Below, piece after piece: positions 35,796 to 43,608 of a stretch of 64,000 nt of DNA. Source of the DNA: Chryseobacterium viscerum (GTDB lineage Bacteria > Bacteroidota > Bacteroidia > Flavobacteriales > Weeksellaceae). Location of the stretch: NCBI RefSeq assembly GCF_002899945.2, contig NZ_PPEG02000006.1, positions 1 to 64,000 on the forward strand, written 5' to 3'. The notes under the pieces are model-generated. The model was not told where the DNA came from, searched no databases, and saw only the letters and a program-made list of their open reading frames with translations. The position numbers were made by a program, and so were the translations under genes. Position 1 is the first letter of the stretch. Each line of letters begins with the position of its first letter.

Positions 35796-36530
35796 TTAGT
35801 AAATGAATTCATTTTTAATAAGGTTTTTCTTTGCGTTAAATTCTTTGATATATTTTAAGCTGTAAGTCAGCTGTTCTTTTAAATAATCTTCTGCAGGATT
35901 GGTCATAAAACTGTAAATAATTTTATCCTCAATCTGAATATTGATCTGGCCGCTTGTCCCGCGGAGGGGAAGTTCTGTAATGGTAACGGCACTGCTGCTT
36001 TTATCCGGCAGCTGGCTATACTGCATATAAAACAGATCATAAAAGTCTTTCCCAACCTTTGTTTTGGTTTCATCAATGGTAAGCCCTCTCAGTTCATAGG
36101 CAGCATCTTCTTCTATTTTGGCTGTTTTCTTTTTAAAAAGATCGCTGTTAAGCTCCAAACTGTCTTTCGCTACCAATTTCTGGGTTTCTTCATCTCTGAT
36201 ATAAAGGAAAGCTTTCAAGGCATCTTTTGAATCAAGATTTACGCTGATCTCTGACAGTACTTTGACTTCATTGGGATTAACCGAAAATTTACCACTCTGC
36301 TGATTGTTCGAAAGGTTTCCTCCGTTTCCTTTTTTAATAGAAACCAAAAGATAATTCAGTTCCTTGTAAACGGCAGTATTGTTCATTACAACGGCTTTCA
36401 ATATAATTTGGTTTTCAAGGAGACTGCTCTCTATCCTTGCATTTACTTTTTTATCCTCCTGCCCATAAGCCCATACAGACAGGAAGGTAAAAAAAGTGCT
36501 CAGGATTAGGGAATATAAAATTTTCATCAT
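35796..36530 (-). CDS. csgE: CsgE with an amino-terminal CsgH-like domain
   Basis: 244 residues, about twice the 129 of Escherichia coli CsgE. It has a signal peptide (about 1-23). Residues 30-125 form a beta-sandwich with NYLLVSIKKGNGG and NQQSGKFSVNPNE, which resembles the curli chaperone CsgH (SGxSxxxQxGxF pattern). Residues 145-235 are CsgE proper: AYELRGLTIDETKTKVGKDF, AVTITELPLRG and IYSFMTNPAEDYLKEQ. CsgE caps and gates CsgG and delivers curlins. It is 7 bp after csgB and 2 bp before csgF. Confidence 0.88.
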   Translation of the reverse strand: MMKILYSLILSTFFTFLSVWAYGQEDKKVNARIESSLLENQIILKAVVMNNTAVYKELNYLLVSIKKGNGGNLSNNQQSGKFSVNPNEVKVLSEISVNLDSKDALKAFLYIRDEETQKLVAKDSLELNSDLFKKKTAKIEEDAAYELRGLTIDETKTKVGKDFYDLFYMQYSQLPDKSSSAVTITELPLRGTSGQINIQIEDKIIYSFMTNPAEDYLKEQLTYSLKYIKEFNAKKNLIKNEFIY

Positions 36531-36537
36531 CGGTGTT

Positions 36538-36936
36538 TTAATAATTTCTCATGAAAACTGTTTTATTATCTCCCTTTACATTGATCTGAATTCCATCCGA
36601 AATACTGTTGCTTCCTGTAACATCAATAATATTATTGTTCCCTTGTGCAGTAACGGCGGCTTTTGTTTCTTTATCTGTAAATGAGTTGATAAAATAGAGG
36701 GTATTGAAATCTCCCAGCTGTTTTACTACAATATTTGTATGGGCGTTAAGAGAAAGCTCGGCATTGTTATAATCTCCTATCTGAATGATATTGGAACCGT
36801 AAGAACTCTGATCCATCTGCTGCCTGGCTATAAGATTTAAGATTGTATTACTGTTGACCTTATCCCAGTCTATTTCCTGTGCCTGCAATCGCAGTAGCGC
36901 GAAAAGAGTAATAGCACTCCATTTTAAAGTAGACAT
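36538..36936 (-). CDS. csgB: Minor curlin CsgB (nucleator)
   Basis: 132 residues with a signal peptide (about 1-19). It has a few degenerate curlin units, QIGDYNNAE, QLGDFNTLY and AQGNNNIID, with the Q-x-G-x-x-N pattern, and a carboxy end rich in charged residues. This fits the minor curlin that nucleates CsgA fibres. It follows csgA after a 115-bp gap with a hairpin. Confidence 0.82.
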   Translation of the reverse strand: MSTLKWSAITLFALLRLQAQEIDWDKVNSNTILNLIARQQMDQSSYGSNIIQIGDYNNAELSLNAHTNIVVKQLGDFNTLYFINSFTDKETKAAVTAQGNNNIIDVTGSNSISDGIQINVKGDNKTVFMRNY

Positions 36937-36985
36937 GGCCTATTTTTGTATTATACATTCATGCAAACCGGAGAAAAGTGAAGGT

Positions 36986-37013
36986 AAAAAAGGAGAAACC
37001 CTGTAGTTTCTCC
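36986..37013 (-). terminator. Hairpin terminator/attenuator between csgA and csgB
   Basis: Perfect 8-bp stem GGAGAAAC (36992-36999) with GTTTCTCC (37006-37013), loop of 6. On the minus strand it is followed by six T (36991-36986). It lies 38 bp after the csgA stop and 50 bp before csgB, and would lower csgB and downstream expression relative to csgA or protect the csgA mRNA end. Confidence 0.8.
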
Positions 37014-37051
37014 CTTACAATTTCTAAGATTTACAGTATGTGTTAAAGGGC

Positions 37052-37870
37052 TTAATTGGACTGATTTACAATCATTGAGTTTCCGTTACCCATCTGAGTT
37101 CCTAAATGGATATGAGAATCTCCACTTTGAGTTACCCAGGTAAAGTTACCGTTACCCATTTGAAGGTCAATAGCTGTGTTAGAATCTCCTACCTGGAACT
37201 GATAAAGTTGGTTGGCATTACCGGCTTGTATTCCCACAGAGGTATTATCATCTCCTACCTGAAGAGAAGCAGCAATATTTCCATTACCCACTTGTGCGTG
37301 AGTAGCACTGTTATCATTACCATCCTGGTATTGAACAAGAACGTTATTGGCTCCTACCTGAACTCCGGTAGCGTCATTTCTTCTTCCCAACTGAATCTGA
37401 TATGCATCATTACCACTACCTAACTGAATAGCTGAAGCATCATTTCTTCTTCCGTCCTGATATTGGAAGACAGAGTTACCTAATCCAATCTGTACTGAAG
37501 AAGCATCGTTTCTTCTTCCGATCTGAATTTGATCTGTAGAATTAAGTATTCCAAGCTGCCATGTTGAAGCAGAGTTTCTGTTTCCCATCTGGCTCACATC
37601 ATTTGTATTTCCGATACCCACCTGATCCACATCTATAGAGTTTCTGTTTCCGATACTTTGCGCAGTGTTGACATTTAAAATTCCAACCTGATCAATGTCT
37701 GCAGTATTACGATTCCCTGTTTGTGTTAAAGAATTGATGTTCAAAAGACCAGTCTGGTCTACAGTAGCAACATTTAAGTTTCCTGTTTGGGTAGTCACAT
37801 CAATATTAAATTGAGCGAACCCGAAACTCATGGCGAATAGTGTAAGTACACCTGTAAGTAAATTTTTCAT
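37052..37870 (-). CDS. csgA: Major curlin CsgA
   Basis: 272 residues with a signal peptide (about 1-19). From Gln28 the whole mature protein is 22 back-to-back 11-residue units of the pattern Q-x-G-x-x-N-x(5), ending QSN. Two units make one curlin strand-turn-strand repeat, so there are about 11 full repeats against five in Escherichia coli CsgA. The Gln and Asn ladders are those of curli amyloid. Basic RRN variants lie in the middle units and acidic DDN/DSN variants in the later ones. It is the first gene of the operon. Confidence 0.95.
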   Translation of the reverse strand: MKNLLTGVLTLFAMSFGFAQFNIDVTTQTGNLNVATVDQTGLLNINSLTQTGNRNTADIDQVGILNVNTAQSIGNRNSIDVDQVGIGNTNDVSQMGNRNSASTWQLGILNSTDQIQIGRRNDASSVQIGLGNSVFQYQDGRRNDASAIQLGSGNDAYQIQLGRRNDATGVQVGANNVLVQYQDGNDNSATHAQVGNGNIAASLQVGDDNTSVGIQAGNANQLYQFQVGDSNTAIDLQMGNGNFTWVTQSGDSHIHLGTQMGNGNSMIVNQSN

Positions 37871-37901
37871 CTTAGTAAAAATTAATTGGTTAATAGTAAG
37901 G

Positions 37902-37945
37902 CAAAGGTAGCTTCTCCATCAAAGTGAAAAACCACCATCAAAGTG
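37902..37945 (-). promoter_or_regulatory. csgA promoter region with direct repeats
   Basis: On the minus strand TACCTTTG (37909-37902) is a -7 match 32 bp before the csgA ATG. Just upstream are two copies of CACTTTGATGG (37926-37916 and 37945-37935) with a 19-bp period. They may be a regulator site. The -33 motif is not clear. Confidence 0.5.
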
Positions 37946-38376
37946 TAAATTTCAAAAGTCATTGTTTACGGGTGTAAGGGTCACCATTTTCCGTTGTAAG
38001 AAAATCATTGTTTTCAGTGAGAGGAAAACACCAACTTCATTTTCAGCTCTAAAAGTAAGTCAGTTCATAGTGAATATTGAGGTTGTGTTGACGGTTATTC
38101 TCACTCACTGTTCCCAATTTCCCATCAGCCCTGAAACATCACAGTTCAGGGTTTTACACACTTTACCATTATCAGCTCTTCAAAATTCACTTTCAAAATA
38201 AAATTGACTATTGCTATTAAAATTCAGGTTTAAAGTTTAAGATGTAACGTTCTTTATTCTTTGCTCATTACTCATCATTCATTTGCGAAACAAAATCGAT
38301 CACAAAACATCTTTTCATACTAATATTTGCATAGGTTAATTAATGTTAAGGCCCTTATTTCTTCAAGATATATTGC
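37946..38376. other. Intergenic stretch between csgA and the Nudix operon
   Basis: This divergent region holds the csgA control region on its left and a Nudix -7 candidate on its right. Tracts rich in TCATTG, GTAAG and CTCACT occur at 37960-38120, without a clear palindrome. A CTCATTACTCATCATTCAT stretch near 38263 is of the low-complexity type seen elsewhere in the window. Confidence 0.4.
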
Positions 38377-38384
38377 TAAATTTG
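38377..38384 (+). promoter_or_regulatory. -7 element candidate of the Nudix operon
   Basis: TAAATTTG fits TAnnTTTG exactly and ends only 4 bp before the ATG. If real, the transcript would be leaderless or nearly so. No convincing -33 element is seen. Confidence 0.4.
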
Positions 38385-38388
38385 AGCT

Positions 38389-39018
38389 ATGGAAAATTTT
38401 GGAAAAGATTTATTGAGAAAAATAAAAAGCGTGGAACTTCCCGGTGAACACGCCCATGGAGTCTTCTCTCCCCCCTCCCGTCCCGTTTTTACTTATGATG
38501 AAGTATTGGCAAAAAACCCAAAATTTGCAGCAGTCAATATCGTACTATATCTGAAAGACAACGAGTGGTATTTTCCATTGATTCAAAGAACGATTAATGA
38601 GCATGACAGACACAGCGGACAGATATCGCTGCCTGGAGGAAAACGTGAGGAAATGGATAGAGATTTTGCTGAAACTGCAGTAAGAGAAACTTCTGAAGAA
38701 ATTGGGATTGATAAACATTATGTAAGGATTATCAGAGAAATGTCTCCTATTTATATTCCGCCAAGCAATTTTTATGTATATCCCTATATTTCTTATACTA
38801 AAAAGAATCCTACTTTCATTCTACAGCATAGAGAAGTTGTTGAAATAATAGAATTCCCCATCACGTCCTTCTTAAACCTGTCGGATACCCCCGAAATGAT
38901 GGACCTTCCTAATGCAAGCGGACATGAAGTACCGGTCATTAATTTCAACGGATATATTATCTGGGGAGCTACAGCGATGATATTAAGTGAATTCAGCCAG
39001 TTGCTGAAAAAAATGTAA
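38389..39018 (+). CDS. Nudix hydrolase, CoA pyrophosphatase type
   Basis: 209 residues. The Nudix box is GGKREEMDRDFAETAVRETS followed by EEIG, and the preceding HSGQISLPGG is the signature of CoA-pyrophosphatase (NudL-like) enzymes, which split CoA and derivatives into phosphopantetheine and 3',5'-ADP. It is the first of four closely spaced genes (Nudix, acyltransferase, lipoprotein, mpl). Confidence 0.88.
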   Translation: MENFGKDLLRKIKSVELPGEHAHGVFSPPSRPVFTYDEVLAKNPKFAAVNIVLYLKDNEWYFPLIQRTINEHDRHSGQISLPGGKREEMDRDFAETAVRETSEEIGIDKHYVRIIREMSPIYIPPSNFYVYPYISYTKKNPTFILQHREVVEIIEFPITSFLNLSDTPEMMDLPNASGHEVPVINFNGYIIWGATAMILSEFSQLLKKM

Positions 39019-39045
39019 CTTTGCACTACCGTGTTTAATTGAGAG

Positions 39046-39852
39046 ATGGCGAAGAAAAATATTTTCACCGATGCATTCGGAACCCCTTATTTTTTGAAAA
39101 GGTTTATTATTTTTATTTTAGGAGTTGTATCATACAGAAGATTCAACGGCTTTAATAAGTTAAAAATAACCGGGACAGAACACCTTGTGGATCTTCCGGA
39201 CTCTAACGTACTTTTTGTATCCAACCATCAGACCTATTTTGCAGATGTGGCAGCCATGTACCATGCTTTCTGTGCTGTAAACAATGGATACTTGAACACG
39301 ATCAAAAATCCGATCTATCTCTTGAATCCAAAGATTGATTTTTACTATGTTGCAGCTGAAGAAACCATGAATAAAGGAATTCTTCCCAAAATATTCAAAG
39401 TTGCAGGCGCTGTAACGGTAAAAAGAACATGGAGAGCAGAAGGGAAAAATGTCAACAGAATGGTAGACATGAGTGAGGTAGACAATATTATGAAGGCATT
39501 AGACAATGGCTGGGTAGCTACTTTCCCTCAAGGAACTACTTCCGCTTTTGCACAGGGACGAAGAGGAACAGCCAAATTGGTAAAAAATCAGCGTCCTATT
39601 GTTATTCCTATTAAAATAAACGGATTCAGAAGAGCTTTTGATAAAAAAGGACTCCGCGTAAAGGTAACCGGTGTAAAACCTACGATGGAATTCAAAGCTC
39701 CTTTGGATATCGATTATGATAACGAAAAAGCACCGGAAATTTTATTGAAAATCATGACTGCCATTGAGCAGACAGAGGATTTCAACCTATTACACAGTTA
39801 TGATGAAGAACTTAAAGCTAAAAAATTAGAACAAAAGGACTCAAATAATTAA
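39046..39852 (+). CDS. PlsC-type 1-acyl-glycerol-3-phosphate acyltransferase, atypical motifs
   Basis: 268 residues with the acyltransferase fold. The catalytic motif is NHQTYFAD (His61, Asp67), which puts five residues between His and Asp instead of four. Motif III reads FPQGTTS instead of FPEGTRS. An amino-terminal hydrophobic stretch (about 18-30) may tether it to the membrane. It probably moves acyl groups onto a lysophosphatidate-like lipid; the acceptor is uncertain. It lies 27 bp after the Nudix gene. Confidence 0.8.
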   Translation: MAKKNIFTDAFGTPYFLKRFIIFILGVVSYRRFNGFNKLKITGTEHLVDLPDSNVLFVSNHQTYFADVAAMYHAFCAVNNGYLNTIKNPIYLLNPKIDFYYVAAEETMNKGILPKIFKVAGAVTVKRTWRAEGKNVNRMVDMSEVDNIMKALDNGWVATFPQGTTSAFAQGRRGTAKLVKNQRPIVIPIKINGFRRAFDKKGLRVKVTGVKPTMEFKAPLDIDYDNEKAPEILLKIMTAIEQTEDFNLLHSYDEELKAKKLEQKDSNN

Positions 39853-39868
39853 AGTAAAGAAAAAAATT

Positions 39869-40306
39869 ATGAACAAAATACTTGGAATCTTATTTGCAAT
39901 CATAGTATTAGTTTCATGCAACAGCCAAAAGGTATATTCGGATTTTGATATCAGCTATTCGAAAAGCGGCGGCTTTGCTCCTATTTATGAAAATCTGCTT
40001 ATAAAAGGTAATAATGTACATTATTCTTTTGAAAGCCAGGGAAAGAAACATAAGCAGGATTTTAAAATTTCCGATGAAGATTTAAAAAAACTGGATCAGG
40101 TTCTTTCTCAGAATAATTTCAGAAGAATACAGGAAGACCGTAAAAAATTGTACGACAATATTTCAACTTCCATCAACATCAAGAAAGGTCCTAATGAAGG
40201 CAGTAAATCGGATGCCAGTATGATCATTGCAAACTACCAGACCAATTGGAACAATATTCTTGAAGCTTTCCAGCAGATCATTAATACTAATGTTAAAAAA
40301 CAGTAA
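39869..40306 (+). CDS. Lipoprotein of unknown function
   Basis: 145 residues with lipobox LVSC (about residue 17). The mature part is mixed alpha/beta, with FDISYSKSGGFAP near the start. It resembles short lipoproteins common in Chryseobacterium, with no known function. It lies 16 bp after the acyltransferase and 6 bp before mpl, so it is co-transcribed with envelope genes. Confidence 0.7.
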   Translation: MNKILGILFAIIVLVSCNSQKVYSDFDISYSKSGGFAPIYENLLIKGNNVHYSFESQGKKHKQDFKISDEDLKKLDQVLSQNNFRRIQEDRKKLYDNISTSINIKKGPNEGSKSDASMIIANYQTNWNNILEAFQQIINTNVKKQ

Positions 40307-40312
40307 ATACAA

Positions 40313-41650
40313 TTGAAAACCCACTTCATTGCTATTGGCGGAAGCGCCATGCATAATCTTGCGATCGCATTAAAAGACAAAGGATATCAGGTGACAGGTT
40401 CTGATGACGCTATTTTTGAACCTTCAAAATCCCGATTAGAAAAGAAAGGAATTCTACCTCAGGAAATGGGCTGGTTCCCGGAAAAAATCACTCCGGATAT
40501 TGATGCTGTCATTCTTGGGATGCATGCACATCAGGATAATCCTGAGCTGGCAAGAGCAAAAGAACTGGGACTCAAAATATATTCTTATCCGGAATTTTTG
40601 TACGAGCAGTCTAAAAATAAAACCCGAGTTGTCATTGCCGGTTCCCATGGTAAAACAACCATTACCTCAATGATTCTTCACGTTTTGAATTTCCACCAGA
40701 AAGAGGTGGATTTCATGGTGGGAGCTCAGCTTGAAGGTTTCGACTGCATGGTAAAGCTGACACAGGACAATGACTTCATGGTATTGGAAGGGGATGAATA
40801 TCTTTCTTCTCCCATCGATCTGCGTTCAAAGTTTTTACTATATCAACCCAATATCGCTTTAATGAGTGGTATTGCATGGGATCATATCAATGTTTTCAAA
40901 ACATTTGATGATTATATTGATCAGTTCAGAAAATTTGTAGCAAGCATTACAGCAGGTGGAGTTCTGGTGTACAATGAAGAAGATGCTGAAGTGGTGAAAG
41001 TAGTGGAAAATGCTGAAAACTATTTCAGAAAAATTCCTTACAAAACGCCTGAATACGAAATCAATAACGGTAAAGTCTATTTAAAAACCGAAATGGGAGA
41101 TGTTCCGCTTTCTGTTTTTGGAGCACACAACCTGTTGAATCTAGAAGGAGCAAGACATATCTGCCGACAGCTCGGCATTATGGATGAAGATTTCTATGAG
41201 GCTATTATGAGTTTCAAAGGAGCATCCAAACGTCTTGAAAAAGTAGAAAGAGAGGATAAAGGAACACTTTATAAAGATTTTGCCCATGCACCAAGTAAGG
41301 TGAAGGCTGCTGTAAAAGCATTTGCAGAGCAGTTTAAAAATGATAAAAAATATGGATTTCTGGAACTTCACACGTATTCCAGCTTAAATCCGGCTTTCCT
41401 TGAGCAATATGACCACGCAATGGATGGTCTGGAAGAGGCTGTAGTTTTCTATTCTGAAGATGCGTTAAAGATCAAGAGAATGGAGCCTATCTCTCCTGAA
41501 TTTATCAAAGAAAAATTCAAAAATGAAAAGCTAAGGGTTTTCACAAATGCTGAAGATCTTCATGCCTACTGGAATACATTGGATAAAACGGATGGTGTTT
41601 ATTTAATGATGAGTTCCGGGAATTTCGGGGGTCTTGATTTAACAAAATAA
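40313..41650 (+). CDS. mpl: Murein tripeptide ligase Mpl
   Basis: 445 residues with a TTG start, supported by the IGGSAMHNLAIALKDKGYQV Rossmann-like start. The Mur ligase P-loop is AGSHGKTTITSM, the central motif EGDEYLSSPID, and the carboxy-domain motif DFAHAPSKVKA. This pattern matches UDP-N-acetylmuramate:L-Ala-gamma-D-Glu-meso-DAP ligase, which recycles murein tripeptide, rather than MurC. It ends the Nudix-plsC-lipoprotein-mpl operon. Confidence 0.9.
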   Translation: MKTHFIAIGGSAMHNLAIALKDKGYQVTGSDDAIFEPSKSRLEKKGILPQEMGWFPEKITPDIDAVILGMHAHQDNPELARAKELGLKIYSYPEFLYEQSKNKTRVVIAGSHGKTTITSMILHVLNFHQKEVDFMVGAQLEGFDCMVKLTQDNDFMVLEGDEYLSSPIDLRSKFLLYQPNIALMSGIAWDHINVFKTFDDYIDQFRKFVASITAGGVLVYNEEDAEVVKVVENAENYFRKIPYKTPEYEINNGKVYLKTEMGDVPLSVFGAHNLLNLEGARHICRQLGIMDEDFYEAIMSFKGASKRLEKVEREDKGTLYKDFAHAPSKVKAAVKAFAEQFKNDKKYGFLELHTYSSLNPAFLEQYDHAMDGLEEAVVFYSEDALKIKRMEPISPEFIKEKFKNEKLRVFTNAEDLHAYWNTLDKTDGVYLMMSSGNFGGLDLTK

Positions 41651-41692
41651 TGATCATCTATACAGAGATCGTTTAAAAATTCTCAACATACT

Positions 41693-41725
41693 AAAAACTC
41701 CTTTCAACTGAAAGGAGTTTTTTAT
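41693..41725 (+). terminator. Terminator of the mpl operon
   Basis: A 12-bp stem AAAAACTCCTTT / AAAGGAGTTTTT around CAACTG, followed by T-rich sequence. Confidence 0.9.
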
Positions 41726-41903
41726 TTTTCAAACAAACAAATCATTACAATAACCAAAATATGATTTATTTATTTCATGATAAATCAATTATTAATAAAA
41801 AATATTCATAAATAAACAAATACAAATATAAATTTAATTTTAACACAAGATTATAATGCTTTAACAATCAATATATTACATTTATTATTGTAAAATATTT
41901 TTA

Positions 41904-41911
41904 TATATTTG
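41904..41911 (+). promoter_or_regulatory. -7 element candidate of the lectin pair
   Basis: TATATTTG matches TAnnTTTG and lies 20 bp before the first lectin gene's ATG. The upstream DNA (41750-41900) is extremely AT-rich and holds no clear -33 motif. Confidence 0.45.
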
Positions 41912-41931
41912 GTACGCAAAAAAACATAAAA

Positions 41932-42720
41932 ATGAAAAAAGCGATCTTGTTTATTATTTTACCTTTTGCTGCAAATGCTCAAGTTGGGATCGGAACTAAT
42001 ATTCCGACAAAAACTCTTGATGTCAACGGAGAATTACGTATCCGTACTTTACCTATAGGGGTGGCTGCCGATGATATACTCTCTACTGATGCCTCTGGAA
42101 ATGTAAGAAAGATTGCCAGAACCGACCTTAGTGGCGGATCATCATCCGGATTCAATAATTCCATACTAGGATATGATCCTAAACCAGTCGCTACGAGACC
42201 TCAACCACCAGGCGCAGTACCGGGAGGAGGTACAGCCACTGAACTAGGCTGCAAGAAATGGGCAGGAAATAATCATACCTATTGTGCCTATCAGCTTTCA
42301 CAGGCTATTAACTGGTTCAACGCATACAACTTTGGGAAGCAAATGGGCGGATACCTTGTTACCATGCCTAATGACGCTGAGAGAACGTGGGTGAATACCA
42401 ATATCGTAGCTTCCGGAACAGGCTATAACTTAGCCAACAATGTATGGATTGGCTTTAATAAAATTCAGAGACCGGGAAATCCGGATCAGCTCCAGTGGAT
42501 TACAGGGGAAGAATTCAGAATCAACTGGTCTACCAACCCTGCCACTACAGAAAATTGGTTTAATCCCGGAGAGCCTAACAATTCTGGAGGAGTGGAAGGA
42601 GCCACCCACATATTTGCAGGCAGTGCAAATGCTGAGAGAAGATGGAATGATTTGAATGGTTCACTGACTACGAATTCAAGTATTTCTATGAACCAGCTTA
42701 TTATTGAGTTTAATGAATAA
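41932..42720 (+). CDS. Exported C-type lectin domain protein, copy 1
   Basis: 262 residues with a signal peptide (about 1-16). A stalk segment follows (QVGIGTNIPTKTLDVNGEL, then a TLP...GNVRKIARTDLSGG stretch), then a Pro-rich linker (KPVATRPQPPGAVPGGG), and a C-type lectin-like domain (about 105-262) with VWIGFNK, WITGEEF, WFNPGEPNNSGG, RRWNDL and four Cys-free core strands. EPN in the loop suggests mannose-type sugar binding by analogy with animal lectins (inference). It is a tandem copy of the next gene, 11 bp away. Confidence 0.85.
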   Translation: MKKAILFIILPFAANAQVGIGTNIPTKTLDVNGELRIRTLPIGVAADDILSTDASGNVRKIARTDLSGGSSSGFNNSILGYDPKPVATRPQPPGAVPGGGTATELGCKKWAGNNHTYCAYQLSQAINWFNAYNFGKQMGGYLVTMPNDAERTWVNTNIVASGTGYNLANNVWIGFNKIQRPGNPDQLQWITGEEFRINWSTNPATTENWFNPGEPNNSGGVEGATHIFAGSANAERRWNDLNGSLTTNSSISMNQLIIEFNE

Positions 42721-42731
42721 TAATCGCACCT

Positions 42732-43523
42732 ATGAAAAAATCAATTTTACTATTCATTATATTCCCTTATCTCGCAAGTGCCCAGGTTGGCATAAATACA
42801 ACTGCTCCTTCAAAAACACTTGACATCAATGGAGAGCTACGAACCCGTACTTTACCCCAAGGTAATGCAGCTGATGATATACTCTCTGCCGATACCAATG
42901 GAAATGTAAGAAAGATTGCCAGAACTGACCTTAGTGGTGGAACAGCATCCGGATTCAATAATTCTATATTAGGATATGATCCTAAACCGGTAGCAACAAG
43001 ACCTCAGCCACCGGGTTCAGTACCGGGAGGTGGTACTGCTACTGAAATCGGCTGCAAAAAATGGACAGGAAACAACCATACCTATTGTGCGTATCAGCTT
43101 TCACAGGGAATCAACTGGTTCAATGCATACAGCTTTGGAAAGCAAATGGGAGGGTATCTTGTTACCATGCCTAATGATGCTGAAAGGGTCTGGGTTGCAA
43201 CCAATATTGTAGCTTCCGGAACAGGTTATAACTTAGCCAACAATATATGGATCGGCTTTAATAAAATTCAAAGACCCGGTAATCCGGACAGACTTCAATG
43301 GATCACGGGAGAAGAGTTCAGAATGAACTGGTCTACCAATCCTGCCACCACAGAAAACTGGTTTGCAACAGGAGAACCTAATAATTCCGGCGGAACAGAA
43401 GGATCTACTCATATTTATAATACTGCAGGAAACACGGAAAGGAGATGGAATGACTTAAGCGGAGCAACCACTACTTTTACCGGCTCAGCAATGAACCAGC
43501 TTATCATTGAATTCAGTGAATAA
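42732..43523 (+). CDS. Exported C-type lectin domain protein, copy 2
   Basis: 263 residues, about four-fifths identical to copy 1 by eye and with the same layout: signal peptide, GINTTAPSKTLDINGEL stalk, Pro-rich linker, C-type lectin-like fold with EPNNSGG. The last third differs most (SGATTTFTGSAMNQ). The pair is probably one transcript. Such proteins sit at the surface and may bind host or algal glycans or act in cell contact. Confidence 0.85.
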   Translation: MKKSILLFIIFPYLASAQVGINTTAPSKTLDINGELRTRTLPQGNAADDILSADTNGNVRKIARTDLSGGTASGFNNSILGYDPKPVATRPQPPGSVPGGGTATEIGCKKWTGNNHTYCAYQLSQGINWFNAYSFGKQMGGYLVTMPNDAERVWVATNIVASGTGYNLANNIWIGFNKIQRPGNPDRLQWITGEEFRMNWSTNPATTENWFATGEPNNSGGTEGSTHIYNTAGNTERRWNDLSGATTTFTGSAMNQLIIEFSE

Positions 43524-43530
43524 AAAATAA

Positions 43531-43562
43531 AAAAAGCTTCAGAATATATTCTGAAGCTTTTT
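43531..43562. terminator. Bidirectional terminator
   Basis: AAAAAGCTTCAGAAT pairs with ATTCTGAAGCTTTTT with almost no loop. It serves the lectin pair and the convergent fibrinogen-like gene. Confidence 0.88.
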
Positions 43563-43608
43563 GGTGAAAATATAAGTATTGTGTTTTAATAAGTTATAAG
43601 TTTTTTGA

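Larger units (their letters stand above)
41932..43523 (+). repeat. Tandem gene duplication (two C-type lectin genes)
   Basis: The two genes align over their whole length in the same order and direction and are separated by 11 bp. Copy numbers could change by unequal recombination. Confidence 0.9.

Noticed and set aside
37052..37870. Regular repeats as a DNA repeat array
   Set aside because: The 33-bp period comes from the 11-residue curlin units of csgA, and the frame is intact throughout.
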